Assembly: GCA_943736015.1 (NCBI GenBank)
Contig: OX031063.1
Coordinates: 42,238,672 to 42,302,671, forward strand
Length of the DNA stretch: 64,000 nt
DNA from: Tridacna crocea
Lineage: Eukaryota > Mollusca > Bivalvia > Cardiida > Cardiidae
Direction of reading: 5' to 3'
The notes beneath the pieces were generated by a model that was not told the origin of the DNA, ran no database searches, and saw nothing but the letters and a program-made list of their open reading frames with translations. Below, in pieces: positions 1 to 11,670 of this stretch (position 1 is its first letter; each line of letters opens with the position of its first letter). The position numbers and the translations under genes were made by a program.

Positions 1-1212
1 AGCTACCAGGGCCGGGGATCGAGCCCTCCACCCTTTCTTCTCGAGTCCTGCACGCTACCGAATAAGCTACCGGGGCTCGGCCCATGATTGAATTTATACT
101 TTCCTCATAACATATGAAAATGAAACACAAGGTTCTCTAAATCAATTGAAAGCGTATTTGGTGAACCTCGAGTCTCTATTTTAAACATGGACCGTATACA
201 TCCCTGTAATTGACCCATTAGCACACAATCCATACTTTTGACGCCACTGAGAAGGAAGCCTGTAGAAAACATTGTAGAAAAAGGAGAAAATGCTGGTAAC
301 CAGCATTTTCTCCTTTTTCCACAATGTTTTCTACCCTTTACAAAACAAATTTCAAATTGTCAGTCACTTTTATTTTGTCGTCTGCAAATGCTTTCGATTT
401 GGACGAACCTAATATTTTGTCGTTTGGTAATGAGTTAACCCAACATGCGTCAATTTTCATTTTCTTCGTATCATTCGGAAGCTTTACTCAAGGACTATAG
501 AACGATATCATTTTTATTTAAATCAAGGGAAAAAAGAGCTTTGAATAGATCTATATAGGGGCCGTCTCTTTATATCGAAAAAATTAGGACACGTTTTAAC
601 CCCCCCCCCCCAAAAAAAAATAACGAATTTCAAACGCTTTTATCACAACGTAACATGCACGAAAAGTCAACTTTTTATATACCATTAGAAAGGTTATTAC
701 CTCAGCTATAATTTGGTGCTAATTTTATTTAATTTGACCAAGAATTAAAATTTTTAGGTAGAGGGGCCGGATTTTTATCTCTAACAAAATTACAACACGC
801 TTCAGCAAAAAATAGACGAATTTCAAACACTTCTGACACAACTACACATTCATGAAGAATCAAGTTTCTATATACCACGAGAAAGGTTATTATATAAGCT
901 ACAATTTGGTGCTTATTTTATTAAATTTGACCGATAAATAAAGTATTTAGCTATAGGGGCCGGATTTTTATTTCTAAAAAAAAACACTACATGCTCTAGC
1001 AAAAAAATGGTTAATTTCAAACGCTTATAACACAACTATATATGCGCAAAAACCAAGTTTCTATATACCATTATAAAGGTTATTACCTATGCTACAATTT
1101 GGTGCTAATTTGATGAAGTTTGACCTAAAAATAAAATATTTAGCTAGGGGGGCCGTTAGGGCCGGGAATTATAGCCTAAATTTTCAATTGGGGCCGGGGA
1201 ATACACATACCC
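1..1212 (+). mobile_element. Right end of a DNA transposon (second copy of the 6584-10481 element)
   Basis: This segment matches 9276-10481 at about 99 percent by eye. Differences are single bases (for example 235, 535, 1196) and length changes in homopolymers near 601 and 980. It contains, in order, a tRNA-like unit on the minus strand (1-83), a TTAA MITE (210-438), and diverged tandem units each with an AGGGGCCGG motif near 557, 762, 955 and 1146. It ends with GGGGCCGGGGAATACACAT followed by ACCC at 1212. Its left end lies outside the window. No transposase is visible. The shared internal MITE shows the element moved or was copied after that MITE had inserted. Confidence 0.8.
210..438 (+). 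mobile_element. TTAA MITE, family A (inside the transposon)
   Basis: The left boundary is decayed to TTGA and the right TTAA is intact. The core palindrome with centre GGTAACC lies around 290-305. The same copy at the same internal position is found at 9485-9713, so this is one insertion carried along in a larger element. Confidence 0.75.
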
Positions 1213-1280
1213 TCCAGAATTTGTGTGGTAAACCGTAAAGGGTTAAGATTGTGTCAAAATGATGGAATGGAAAAAGTTAC

Positions 1281-1469
1281 CTTTATTTCCGGTAAAGGGA
1301 CATTCTCTGACGATGTTGATGCAGAGGAGCAGATTGAATGAGACCCATGTGAACTCGACGATTCAATCATTGGGTAAGATGCCGATTGTTCAGAATTAGA
1401 GATAGAATCCATACTCCGCGCTTTATGTCGGCGAACTAATTTATCTGAATGTTCCAAAGGTTTGCTCAT
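1281..1469 (-). CDS. Candidate first coding exon of an unidentified minus-strand gene
   Basis: Reading the minus strand, an ATG at 1469 opens 63 codons that end exactly at a consensus donor, AAG then GTAACT (intron begins at 1280). An in-frame TGA lies three codons upstream of the ATG, so the start is well placed. The peptide is serine-rich and basic near its N-terminus (RRHKARSMDSIS), then acidic and serine-rich, ending VPLPEIK; this looks like a disordered signalling or scaffold N-terminus rather than repeat noise. The rest of the gene would lie to the left, and the intron would contain the transposon end at 1-1212. I do not recognise the family. It could also be a chance open frame; no second exon is visible in the window. 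Confidence 0.4.
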
Positions 1470-1960
1470 ACCCGATCACACCTTCTATTAATACATCAAA
1501 ATGGGCTGTAATGTGAGAAAAAAGACATTCATTGGTCTATTTATTTTTTTACTTCCTTGGTATGTTCATCCGGGCATTTTTTAGATGGTTGTTGTCTTAT
1601 TTTGTTGTTGTTGTTGGTTATATCTCGGCCCCTGCCAATGTCGAAATAGATCAATCCGACTTTTTTTTTTAAAAAACATTTTAACTCTTGAAAAATGGAT
1701 CTTCATCGCCATTGCCTTATTTGTCCCAATTTTGCAAGAGATCGATGTGTTATCTTTATTTTCTGTGCCTAGTTTGTCGAAAGTATCGTGTCAATGTAAA
1801 GTGAAATAAAAAGAACATTGAAATAACAGGTGAATATCAAAATAATTTCTTAAAATTACCTGGGGTAAAGTATGCATCGCAGATGTGCATTAAGCCCTTT
1901 TTGCCAGATTGATGTGATTTTTTAAAAGCCTGGTGTAGGAACTAGCAGTATGAAACTGAG
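1470..1960. other. Unassigned spacer
   Basis: AT-rich sequence with poly-T tracts and no convincing coding frame. If the exon at 1281-1469 is real, this holds its 5' UTR and promoter, but I see no clear motif. Confidence 0.4.
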
Positions 1961-1961
1961 C

Positions 1962-2190
1962 GTAACCTGTTACCACACAATTCCGACTTGTACTGGCCCC
2001 AAAACATAAGGCTTTTGAAAACATTGTAGGAAAAGAAAAAAAGGCTGGTAACCAGTATTATCATCATTTCCCGCATTGTTTTCTACCCTTTTAAAAATAC
2101 ATCTACATTTCTTAGTCACAGTGATTTTGTCGTCTAAAAATGCTTTGAATTTGGACAAGTCTTAAATCTTATCATTTGGTAAAGAGTTAA
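1962..2190 (+). mobile_element. TTAA MITE, family A, diverged
   Basis: Starts at GTTACCACACAATTCCGAC and ends at AAAGAGTTAA. The core is degraded on its right side near 2055-2075, so the hairpin is imperfect. Confidence 0.7.
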
Positions 2191-3519
2191 TAATAATAGT
2201 AACAATGATAATACACACGGAGATTGCAGAATTTTAATTTTATCAAGCAACTGCTTCTGATAGAGTGAATGACATTTTAATAGAAAAAATAGTCATTACA
2301 CATTTTTTTAATCACATGTCTATCATGTAATAGTTTGATTTCTATTAAAACAGTTGTATGAGTGTTGTGCAAATCAGGAGATTTTGCTTTTGGCACATCT
2401 TAAAGGTTACATTAAATTTTGTGCCTTTCTCCAGTGAAAACTTTTGCAAAACACTATTTATTTGCCTATAACATTCAATTTCTTCTTTTGCTAGAATGAT
2501 TTAATGACTTGCCTTTAGTATTTTGCTTTATCACACACAAACAATATTTCATTTCACTGTTTGTTACACAATATAATATGAGTAAGTATTCGGCGGGATT
2601 CTTCTTTCATTTCATGGTCCAAGGGAGAAAACTCAAACTGTCATAAAGTCAAAATTAAGACGAGTGATCTCCCTTGTAACGATTTCTAATGGGCCACCAT
2701 CACCGCCTATAAATTGCTGTACAATCTTAGATGCCTATAAGATTCAATACTTACCATTTTTTTCTGCTTAAGAAAGGGATTTTTTGTAACATGAAAAATT
2801 ACTGAGCTTTTTCAGCCGAATTTCGCAAGGTTATTTGCCTTAGGCTGTGACCATTTCGGTTACGAATTGAAATAAATCTCACATGTGGGTGAAGAACCTT
2901 ACACTGACTCCTTATTTCAGATAAATACCGCCGAGAATATTTTTATGTGAGGCACAAACTTTTTTACACATGGGGAACTATTCATATCTCATTTTCTATC
3001 AATTAAATCTACGTTATTGAACCAAATAAAGAATAACTCGACGATGTCCTTGAACGAAGGAAATAATTCGGCTACTTCCGGATGTAGTTTACAGTGGGTA
3101 GTACTAAAATGGTCAGGCGATTTATTTATTTTTTTATTTTTCGATGGTTGTACGGTTTGAAAGAAATTGAATACGGACATTTGATATTGTTAGAAGTATA
3201 CAGTGTAATATATTTCCTTGTAATTTAAATTCAAGAGGTCATGCAAACTGTTTCTCATCTTGGAAACATCAAAAAACACATGTTCAATATGCGTACTATT
3301 TTTCGTCCGCTACCTAAAAATCCCGGGAATTTCTAGCAGGGGAATCTCACAAGGCCGTGAAATGTGAACTTTTCAAAAATTTGGTCATGAAAATGTTTCT
3401 AAAAACTCTATGTCGTTACATATCGAATTATTTCTTTCGTGTATGTGCAAAAAAAATCAAACCTTTTCCACAAGCCCTTTGATTTTGAATTAATAGAAAA
3501 TTTTCCGAAACTCCTTACC

Positions 3520-5760
3520 ATTTTATATTAAAAGATGGGAAAGAGTTTCTACTTATATGCTTTTCAGTGTCTGAAAAACTTGAACTTTATCTACAGCATA
3601 CGGTATTAAATTTTATGGTCACTCAGGAAGAAAGCTGTTGCAAGCATTGCCGGAAAAGTAATTCTTTCCTTTTCTCGAAACTCTTTAGCATGTAAGCTTC
3701 ATTTTTTTGGTAAGATGGTAAAGAGTTTCTACCTTTATGTTCAAGCAACTGAAATTTTATCCAACAGTGATTTTGGTGTGTGTGCCTGGAAGATGGTAAA
3801 GAGTATCTACTTCTTCTTATACTTTCACACAGAGGAAGAGTTGAAAAAGGGATTTTTTTTTAAAGGTGGCCCTTCAGATTTTGTGATGAAAATTTTACAA
3901 AAATGCAAAAGAATCATCCTTATACTCCCAAAGTCTTTTAATTGCGTTCATAAAACCCCAGCAGTCCAAAACCATCCGACAACACGAGAAACTAGAGATT
4001 TACTACGGCCAAGGTTGACACCAACGGGAGAGACGTTCTATTTTTAGATGATCAATTATCTCATTTACATACAGGAATACACAAACAAAGTTTCAAACAT
4101 AGCGTTCGAAGAAGACATAATGGAAAATAATTATTACATGTTTGTTATGTAATGGAATTTAAGCGTTATTTGTCACGTGCCAGTCACTTGACATTCCAAA
4201 ATTGCTTTATTGATTTTTGTCACGAAATCTAAAAATAGCTTAAGAGGCTACGTAGCCTTTTAAGGGAATACCATCAAATTTTTTTGTTTTGTGATTTTAT
4301 TAGTTTTAATTATTGATGATTTGTACTATTTTTTTTCATGTAAATTTCAGTGATATATATACATTTAATTTTTAATTTGGTCAGATATAAAAATTCTAAA
4401 TACTCACCTTAAAACACTTTACCATTTTAATGAAAATATTTTGGTAAAATGGTTGGGAGTTTCTACTCAATTTGCTTTTTGATGCTTTTAAACTGAAATA
4501 TAATGTAACAGCATCCATTGCTGAGTACTATAGACACAGAGGAAAAAAGATCTTTCAAACATTAGGGTAAAACAGTACAAAAAAAAATGAATTTCAAAAC
4601 ACTTTACCATTTTAGTGAAAATATTTTGGTAAAATGGTTGGGAGTTTCTACTCAATTTGCTTTTTGATGTCTTGAAACTGCTATATAATATAACAGCATG
4701 CATTGCTAAGTTCTTAAGACACTGAGGAAAACAGATCTTTCAAACAATAAGATAAAACAGTACCAAACAAATTGAATTTCAAAACTCTTTACCATTTTAG
4801 TGAAAATATTTTGGTAAAATGGTTGGGAGTTTCTGCACATTTGCTTTTTTATGTCTTGAAACTGCAATATAATGTAACAGCATGCATTGCTAACTTCTAT
4901 AGACACTGAGGAAGAAAGGTCTTTAATACAATAGGGTAAAACAGAACCAAAAAAAAAAATGAATTTCAAAACTCTTTACCATTTTAGTGAAAATATTTTG
5001 CTAAAATGGTTGGGAGTTTTCTGCTCATTTGCTTTTTTATGCTTGAAACTGCAATGTCATGTAACAGCATGAATTGATAAGTTTTATAGACACTGAGGAG
5101 AAAAGATCTTCCAAACAACTGGCTAAAACAGTACAAAAAAAAAAATGAAAATCAAAACTTTTTACCATTTGAGTGAAAATATTTTGCTTAAATGGTTGGG
5201 AGTTTCTGCTCATTTGCTTTTTTATGTCTTGAAACTGCAATATAATGTAACAGTATCAATTGCTAAGTACTATAAACACTGAGGAAAAAAGATCTTTCAA
5301 ACAATAGGGCAAAACAGTACCAAAAAAAAAATGGATTTCAAAACTCTTTACCATTTTAGTGAAAATATTTTGGTAAAATGGTTGGGAGTTTCTACTCATT
5401 TGCTTTTTTCATGTCTTGAAATTGGAATATAATGTAAAAGAATGCATTGCTAAGTTCTTAAGACACTGAGGAAGACAGCTTTTTCAAACATGAGGGGAAA
5501 ACAGTACAAAAAAATGGCTTTCAATACTCCTTACCATTTTAGTGAAAATATTTTGGTAAAATGGTTGGGAGTTTCTATACATTTGCTTTTTTATGTCTTG
5601 AAACTGCTATATAATGTAACAGCATGCATTGCTTAGTACTATAGACACTGAGGAAAAAGATCTTCCAAACAATAGGGTAAAACAGTACCAAAAAAAATTG
5701 GATTTCAAAACTCTTTACCATTTTAGTGAAAATATTTTGCTAAAATGGTTTCTGATACTG
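3520..5760 (+). repeat. Tandem array, unit about 186 bp
   Basis: Well-conserved units have GGTTGGGAG at 4451, 4636, 4821, 5008, 5194, 5380 and 5563, giving periods of 183-187 bp. More diverged units occur upstream near 3535, 3715 and 3790. Each unit includes an inverted pair ACCATTTTA / TAAAATGGT around TGAAAATATTTTGG. Frames in the array are open by chance and look non-coding. Confidence 0.85.
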
Positions 5761-5899
5761 TTTATGGAGTTAATGCTTATTATGGATTTGAGTCGTTTCC
5801 AGTAGTTTTGTTCCTGCTGTTTGAATAGCAACCAAAATTGAAAATGTAATGAGGAAATTGTGCAGCCACGTGAAGCAAAACGCATCCATTTACCTATTT

Positions 5900-6430
5900 A
5901 TTTACAAATACTTATTTCTTTTTCTCCATATTTTCTCACGTATTTTCTTCCCTTTGTGCTCTTCATTCGAATAAAACACGAATAAAGTTCTATGTTTCAT
6001 TATACTGAGGACTGGAGAAATTGCAAACATTTAATGGTCTAAGGGAGAAAACTCGTACTTTCTTAAATCTGCGTCAGTCCCAGAGTCGTCTCCCTTATAA
6101 TTCTGAGCCGTCTAAAACCAAAGACGAATAAAAATGGTACACGCTCATAGTTTGTTGAGACGATCGGCATAAAAAAAAAACTCTTACGCTTACCTATAAT
6201 TGAATATATAATGTTTTCACGATGGTAACGTAAATATTTACGTTTCTGAAGGATTGCTAAATAATCCAAAATCAAGAGAGGCGTAAAAGAATGATAATAA
6301 TATTTTTAACCAGTCGGTAGTCTCCCTTGCATGTCATCTCTTTTGTAAACGCAGCAACCGCCACAATTCGAAGTTGTAAGTGATGATTTATTTATATTGT
6401 TAAGCAGAATCAATGTAAACATCATTCGGA
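5900..6430 (-). repeat. Inverted diverged copy of 10690-11240
   Basis: Blocks such as GGTCTAAGGGAGAAAACTCG near 6035 and GTCTCCCTTGCAT near 6310 read in the opposite order and orientation to 11110-10690. It sits just left of the transposon at 6584, so that transposon lies between inverted copies of one sequence. Confidence 0.5.
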
Positions 6431-6575
6431 TTATTGAACATTCAAACAACATATTTATAAATCGGTTGACGAAGTTCTATCTAATAGATTATTGCACGTA
6501 TAGTTATATTTATAAAGTAAATGGGGACTCACATTGTCTAGGTCATGGCTGAACTAAAAGGGCAAAGCGTTAAAA

Positions 6576-6583
6576 ATATTTTT
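6576..6583. other. Target-site duplication ATATTTTT, left
   Basis: Matches ATATTTTT at 10482-10489 on the far side of the 3.9-kb transposon. AT-rich sequence makes chance agreement possible, but both abut the terminal GG/CC of the inverted repeats. Confidence 0.6.
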
Positions 6584-6649
6584 GGCAAAGTGTATTCCCC
6601 GGCCCTACCTAACAAAATAAGTAATAATTCCCGGCCCCTACGGCCCCCC

Positions 6650-7412
6650 ATGCTAATTATTTTATTTTTCGTTGTAAGATGCTCAAAATAGTATTAAATT
6701 GAAGCTTAGGTATCATGCTTTTACATGGTATGAAATAAACAGTGGTCATTGCAACACTTTTTGAAATATTGTCAGTGAAATGTGAGTAAGATTTCCGTAT
6801 TTCTTCCAGTTATTTCATGGCTTAACAAAATCCGGCCCCTATGCTAATTTTTTTATTTTTCGTTGTAAGATGCTCAAAATAGTATTAAATTGAAGCTTAG
6901 GTATCACGCTTTGTCATGGTATGAAATAAACTGTGGTCATTGCAACACTTTTTGAAATATTGTCAGTGAAATGTGAGTAAGATTCCGTATTTCTTCCAGT
7001 TATTTCATGGCTTAACAAAATCCGGCCCCTATGCTATTTTTTTTATTTTTCGTTGTATTGTGCTCAAAATGGTATGAAATTGAAGCTTAGGTATCATGCT
7101 TTTACATGGTATGAAATAAACTGTGGTCATTGCAACACTTTTTGAAATATTGTCAGTGAAATGTGAGTAAGATTTCCGTATTTCTTCCAGTTATTTCATG
7201 GCTTAACAAAGTCCGGCCCCTATGCTATTTTTTTTTTTTTTCGTTGTAAGATGTTCAAAATAGTATGAAATTGAAGCTTAGGTATCATGCTTTTACATGG
7301 TATGAAATAAACTGTGGTCATTGCAACACTTTTTGAAATATTGTCAGTAAAATGTGAGTAAGATTTCCGTATTTCATCCAGTTATTTCATGGCTTAACAA
7401 AATCCGGCCCCT
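6650..7412 (+). repeat. Tandem array, unit 191 bp, four copies
   Basis: The motif CCCCTATGCTA (first copy CCCCCCATGCTA) recurs with ATGCTA at 6650, 6841, 7031, 7222 and 7413. Units are about 95 percent alike, so the array is young. It forms the left subterminal region of the 3.9-kb transposon. Confidence 0.9.
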
Positions 7413-7429
7413 ATGCTAAATCCTTTATA

Positions 7430-9190
7430 AATGTCATCGAAAGCTGCACCGAATTTATTCTTAAATTAACATTTACTCCTTTAGCTTTCAGTCAATATGT
7501 AATACACTATTTTCTTTTTTTTTCTAATCCAATACAAGCTACTCCAAATTCGTATCAAAGTTTCAACCTTTTACCCAACAACATATAACTGAGATTGAAA
7601 AAAAAGAGAAATGTTTAGAGTGATAAGCTTGCCTCTCAAAAGTAAGGAATCATTGGGGGAAAAATAACATCTATTTTTACGGGCAAATAATCCCGGGCAA
7701 AATAGATCTGATTATCACGCCTTTGGAAATCTTAAAAGGGTAGATCTACTTCCTCCTGTATTTTGCCGACTTTCTCAGTTTTAATTTTATGTTAAATTTT
7801 GATGGTCTAAAGCGTGTCAGCATTTTTCTTAGTGTTTCATCCCTTATGTTTGTTAATATTCCAATTTTATAGAAGTGCGGGCCGAATTATGCCATTCTTG
7901 TATGAAATTATCACGAAGTCTTCTTTGAATTTTTTTTTTTAATACAAAATTAAAATTATCTATGTTATATCTTGTCCAAATATATGAATATCCAGTTTTA
8001 TCTAAATTTTCCTTGATTTTTTTTTTTAGACCAGGTAAAAGCACTATATCAAGGTTTTGTCAAAAACTGAAATGAACATGTAATATGTTTTCAAAATACA
8101 CCAGAAGAAAGAACTCTTAATTATTACTCGACAAAGGGTTGATGTAATCAAGCACGCTACTTCACCGTAGTACAGTAGCAAGTTCGAAACGACATAGATT
8201 GCATCATACGAAATTAACACCTTGATAATCGGTCATAATAAGATTACGTCGGCACGTGTTTGAGCCATACCATACAATCCAGTACTTTTAACCCATTGCC
8301 AAACAATCCCTAATTTTGACGACCCTGAGAAAGAAGCATGAAGGAAACATTGTGGGAAAACGAGAAACCGGCATTTTCTCCTTTTCCCATGATGTTTTCT
8401 ACTCTTCACACACAAAAAATCAGTATCTTTCATCTTGTCGTCTGTAAATGCTTTCGAAATATTGTCGTTTGGTGATGAGTGTAAAAAAAAGGTGGCTTTA
8501 GGAAACACTGTGGGAGAAGGTAACGTGCTTTATGCCAACTGTTTTATTTGCCACAATGTTCTCTATCTAATCACAGACAGTCTCTAACTATTAGCTTTTA
8601 AAGCTCTGTCCCAAACGACAAAATTGTAAACTTGTCCAAATTGAAAACACTTGTTTAAAAAAAAAAGAACGTTTTTGAACGACAAATCCCATCATTTGTA
8701 CAAATTTGGATCAATATGGCGAAATAATACCGTATACATATATGTTAATATCTCAGAATGTGGTTTTGGTAGTCGGAGCAAACGACATATGTTACAAAAC
8801 TCCAGAGAACGGGTCATTAATTTACACCTAGTTATGTATGGTGTTCATTACAAACAGAATTCTTACGATGTTTTTTTTTATACAATATAAATTTCTTGCA
8901 TTACTATGTATTGTTTTAATTTTTTTTTTGTTATAAAGATAGGTAGATATTTCGAGTGGCATTGAAATAATGACAATAAATATGTATACAATACAGTTTG
9001 CTTTCTTCTTCAATCACATGTCATAATTCGATTGGTTGTTGATTGATTGCTTGTATGCAGTTTCAACCTTATTTCAGTTATATTGCGGCAGCCAGTGCAC
9101 CTATCCGTGCTTTCCTTGAGTTTCTTTAACCTACACAATTTTCTTTACAAGCTAATGGCTGCTTTCCCACATAACCATCGTCGAAACAAT
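7430..9190. other. Interior of the 3.9-kb transposon, no recognisable gene
   Basis: AT-rich sequence with only short open frames. A TTAA MITE lies at 8288-8482, followed by a degraded palindromic remnant to about 8640. I see no transposase motifs. Confidence 0.5.
8288..8482 (+). mobile_element. TTAA MITE, family A, core shortened
   Basis: Left TTAA at 8288-8291. The core centre is lost (GAAACCGGCATTTTCTCC instead of the full palindrome), and the right boundary lacks TTAA. Confidence 0.6.
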
Positions 9191-9212
9191 GATCAGCGGT
9201 GAGAGAGGAATG

Positions 9213-9358
9213 AATCCTGTCACCGGGGATCGAACCCACGACCATTTGTTATAAAGAAGTGCACGCTAACGACTGAGCTACCAGGGCCGGGGATCGAGCC
9301 CTCCACCCTTTCTTCTCGAGTCCTGCACGCTACCGAATAAGCTACCGGGGCTCGGCCC
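9213..9358 (-). repeat. Two tandem tRNA-like units (tRNA-derived repeat)
   Basis: On the minus strand the first unit has CCCCGGTAGCTTATTCGGTA (A-box-like) and GGCTCGATCCC (B-box-like). The second has GGTAGCTCAGTCGTTAGCG and GGGTTCGATCCC. Neither folds convincingly as a functional tRNA in the anticodon arm. A copy of the first unit is at 1-83. Confidence 0.6.
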
Positions 9359-9484
9359 ATGATTGAATTTATACTTTCCTCATAACATATGAAAATGAAA
9401 CACAAGGTTCTCTAAATCAATTGAAAGCGTATTTGGTGAACCTCGAGTCTCTATTTTAAACATGGACCGTATACATCCCTGTAA

Positions 9485-9713
9485 TTGACCCATTAGCACA
9501 CAATCCATACTTTCGACGCCACTGAGAAGGAAGCCTGTAGAAAACATTGTAGAAAAAGGAGAAAATGCTGGTAACCAGCATTTTCTCCTTTTTCCACAAT
9601 GTTTTCTACCCTTTACAAAACAAATTTCAAATTGTCAGTCACTTTTATTTTGTCGTCTGCAAATGCTTTCGATTTGGACGAACCTAATATTTTGTCGTTT
9701 GGTAATGAGTTAA
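9485..9713 (+). mobile_element. TTAA MITE, family A (same insertion as 210-438)
   Basis: Nearly identical to 210-438, including the decayed TTGA boundary at 9485, so it was copied with the host transposon. Confidence 0.75.
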
Positions 9714-9829
9714 CCCAACATGCGTCAATTTTCATTTTCTTCGTATCATTCGGAAGCTTTACTCAAGGACTATAGAACGATATCATTTTTATTTAAATCA
9801 AGGGAGAAAAGAGCTTTGAATAGATCTAT

Positions 9830-10430
9830 ATAGGGGCCGTCTCTTTATATCGAAAAAATTAGGACACGTTTTAACCCCCCCCCCAAAAAATAACGAATTT
9901 CAAACGCTTTTATCACAACGTAACATGCACGAAAAGTCAACTTTTTATATACCATTAGAAAGGTTATTACCTCAGCTATAATTTGGTGCTAATTTTATTT
10001 AATTTGACCAAGAATTAAAATTTTTAGGTAGAGGGGCCGGATTTTTATCTCTAACAAAATTACAACACGCTTCAGCAAAAAATAGACGAATTTTAAACAC
10101 TTCTGACACAACTACACATTCATGAAGAATCAAGTTTCTATATACCACGAGAAAGGTTATTATATAAGCTACAATTTGGTGCTTATTTTATTAAATTTGA
10201 CCGATAAATAAAGTATTTAGCTATAGGGGCCGGATTTTTATTTCTAAAAAAAACACTACATGCTCTAGCAAAAAAATGGTTAATTTCAAACGCTTATAAC
10301 ACAACTATATATGCGCAAAAACCAAGTTTCTATATACCATTATAAAGGTTATTACCTATGCTACAATTTGGTGCTAATTTGATGAAGTTTGACCTAAAAA
10401 TAAAATATTTAGCTAGGGGGGCCGTTAGGG
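9830..10430 (-). repeat. Right subterminal tandem array of the 3.9-kb transposon
   Basis: Three to four diverged units each carry AGGGGCCGG; the counterpart at 557-1146 gives periods of about 205, 193 and 191 bp. Orientation is opposite to the left array's TCCGGCCCCTA. Confidence 0.75.
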
Positions 10431-10489
10431 CCGGGAATTATAGCCTAAATTTTCGATTGGGGCCGGGGAATACACATACCCATATTTTT

Positions 10490-11450
10490 TACTATCTACC
10501 GATATCCGTAGACTCCGGTAGCACCATATATACACCGGTACATTTGAGTGGCCGGAACTACTTTGACGTCAACCACACTGCCATCTATAGTTAAAACTGT
10601 GCAACCATTTTAGTTCAAGCTTTACGGTGTAAGTGCACCACGAATTAATATGTCTGAACGAATCATACGGGTAAAGATTTATACTGATTTAATGTTATAT
10701 ATAATCCAAATCAGTTCAACATTCTGTGTTTAATCTTATCATGATATGGAAATCGTTACGTACAACTTAAAATTTTGGCGGTTGTTTTGTTTACAAATGA
10801 AGAGATGCAAGGGAGATTACCGGTTCGTTACAATACTTCATTCATATTCTTTTGCTGTTCTTTTGACAATATGTGTGATCTAATGATAACTTTAGAACTT
10901 CAGATATTTACAGTTCTGTGTTGAAACATTTTTGATAATCCGACACAACTCAGTTGAAGATTTTTTTCGTACATCGATCGTCTACAAAGACTGAGAAAAT
11001 GTACCACATTTATGTTATTCGTCATTGGTTTTAGGCTGTTCATTTCTGTAAGAAAGGTAACTCTGTTATCTATAAGGACTTTTTTAAGTACGAGTTTTCT
11101 CCCTTAGACCATTAGCTGTTTACCATTTTCGCCAGGTTTTCAATATTCGACTTCTCTCGAATTCTGTTGAAATAAAAGTTTGTGAAGAGCAGAGATTGAA
11201 GCAAACATGTCGGTAACAAAGGAAAATGAAGAAAAGGTCAGACAATTTAATAAACAAACCGGTAAATAAATGGATGCCTTTCTATAACTGTCTAATTAAT
11301 TTTCTCCTTTTGTTTTAACTTTCGGTTGCGATTGAATCTAATAACTATTAATGCTAGATAGATCTAGATCTGGGAAAAATCTCATTTCCACAAACAATAA
11401 TAGAACTAGCAGTTATATGTCATTTCAACTCAGTCTCTGTTAAAGTACTT
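10490..11450. other. Duplicated non-coding segment (right half of copy 1)
   Basis: Matches 15025-15850. It contains AGTTTTCTCCCTTAGACCAT near 11092, the inverse of a motif at 2610 and 14530. No convincing coding frame. Confidence 0.5.
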
Positions 11451-11452
11451 TG

Positions 11453-11670
11453 ATTAACTCTTTACCACACGAGAAAATTTTAGACTGGTCCAAATTGAAA
11501 GCATTTGCAGACGACAAAATAAAGGTGAAATTTGTTCTAGAAAGGGTAGAAAACACTGTGGGAAAAGGAGAAAATGCTGGTTACCAGCATTTTCTCCTTT
11601 TCCCACAGTGTTTTCAAAAGGCTTCTTTCCCAGGGGCGTCAAAAGTAGGGATTGTGTGGTAATGGGTTAA
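11453..11670 (-). mobile_element. TTAA MITE, family A, absent from the sister copy
   Basis: TTAA at both ends. The matching place in the tandem sister (about 15830-15850) lacks the element, showing insertion after the duplication. Confidence 0.85.

Larger units (their letters stand above)
6584..10481 (+). mobile_element. Non-autonomous DNA transposon, 3.9 kb, TIRs and inverted terminal tandem arrays
   Basis: The ends are inverted copies. The left reads GGCAAAGTGTATTCCCCGGC and the right, on the other strand, GGGTATGTGTATTCCCCGGC. A second matched block is AATTCCCGGCCC / GGGCCGGGAATT. Flanking ATATTTTT octamers suggest an 8-bp duplication, as made by hAT and some other cut-and-paste families. 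Inside the left end is a 191-bp tandem array (6650-7412); inside the right end is a different array of similar period. The arrays share only the motif TCCGGCCCCTA in opposite orientation. The middle (7430-9190) has no transposase and no recognisable gene. tRNA-like units and a MITE sit at 9213-9713. The superfamily is unassigned. Confidence 0.7.

Noticed and set aside
3520..5760. CRISPR-like regular array
   Set aside because: Units repeat over their full 186 bp with no unique spacers, and the genome is eukaryotic; this is a tandem repeat.
9213..9358. Functional tRNA genes
   Set aside because: A and B boxes are present, but acceptor and anticodon stems do not form well and copies travel with a transposon; tRNA-derived repeat is the better call.
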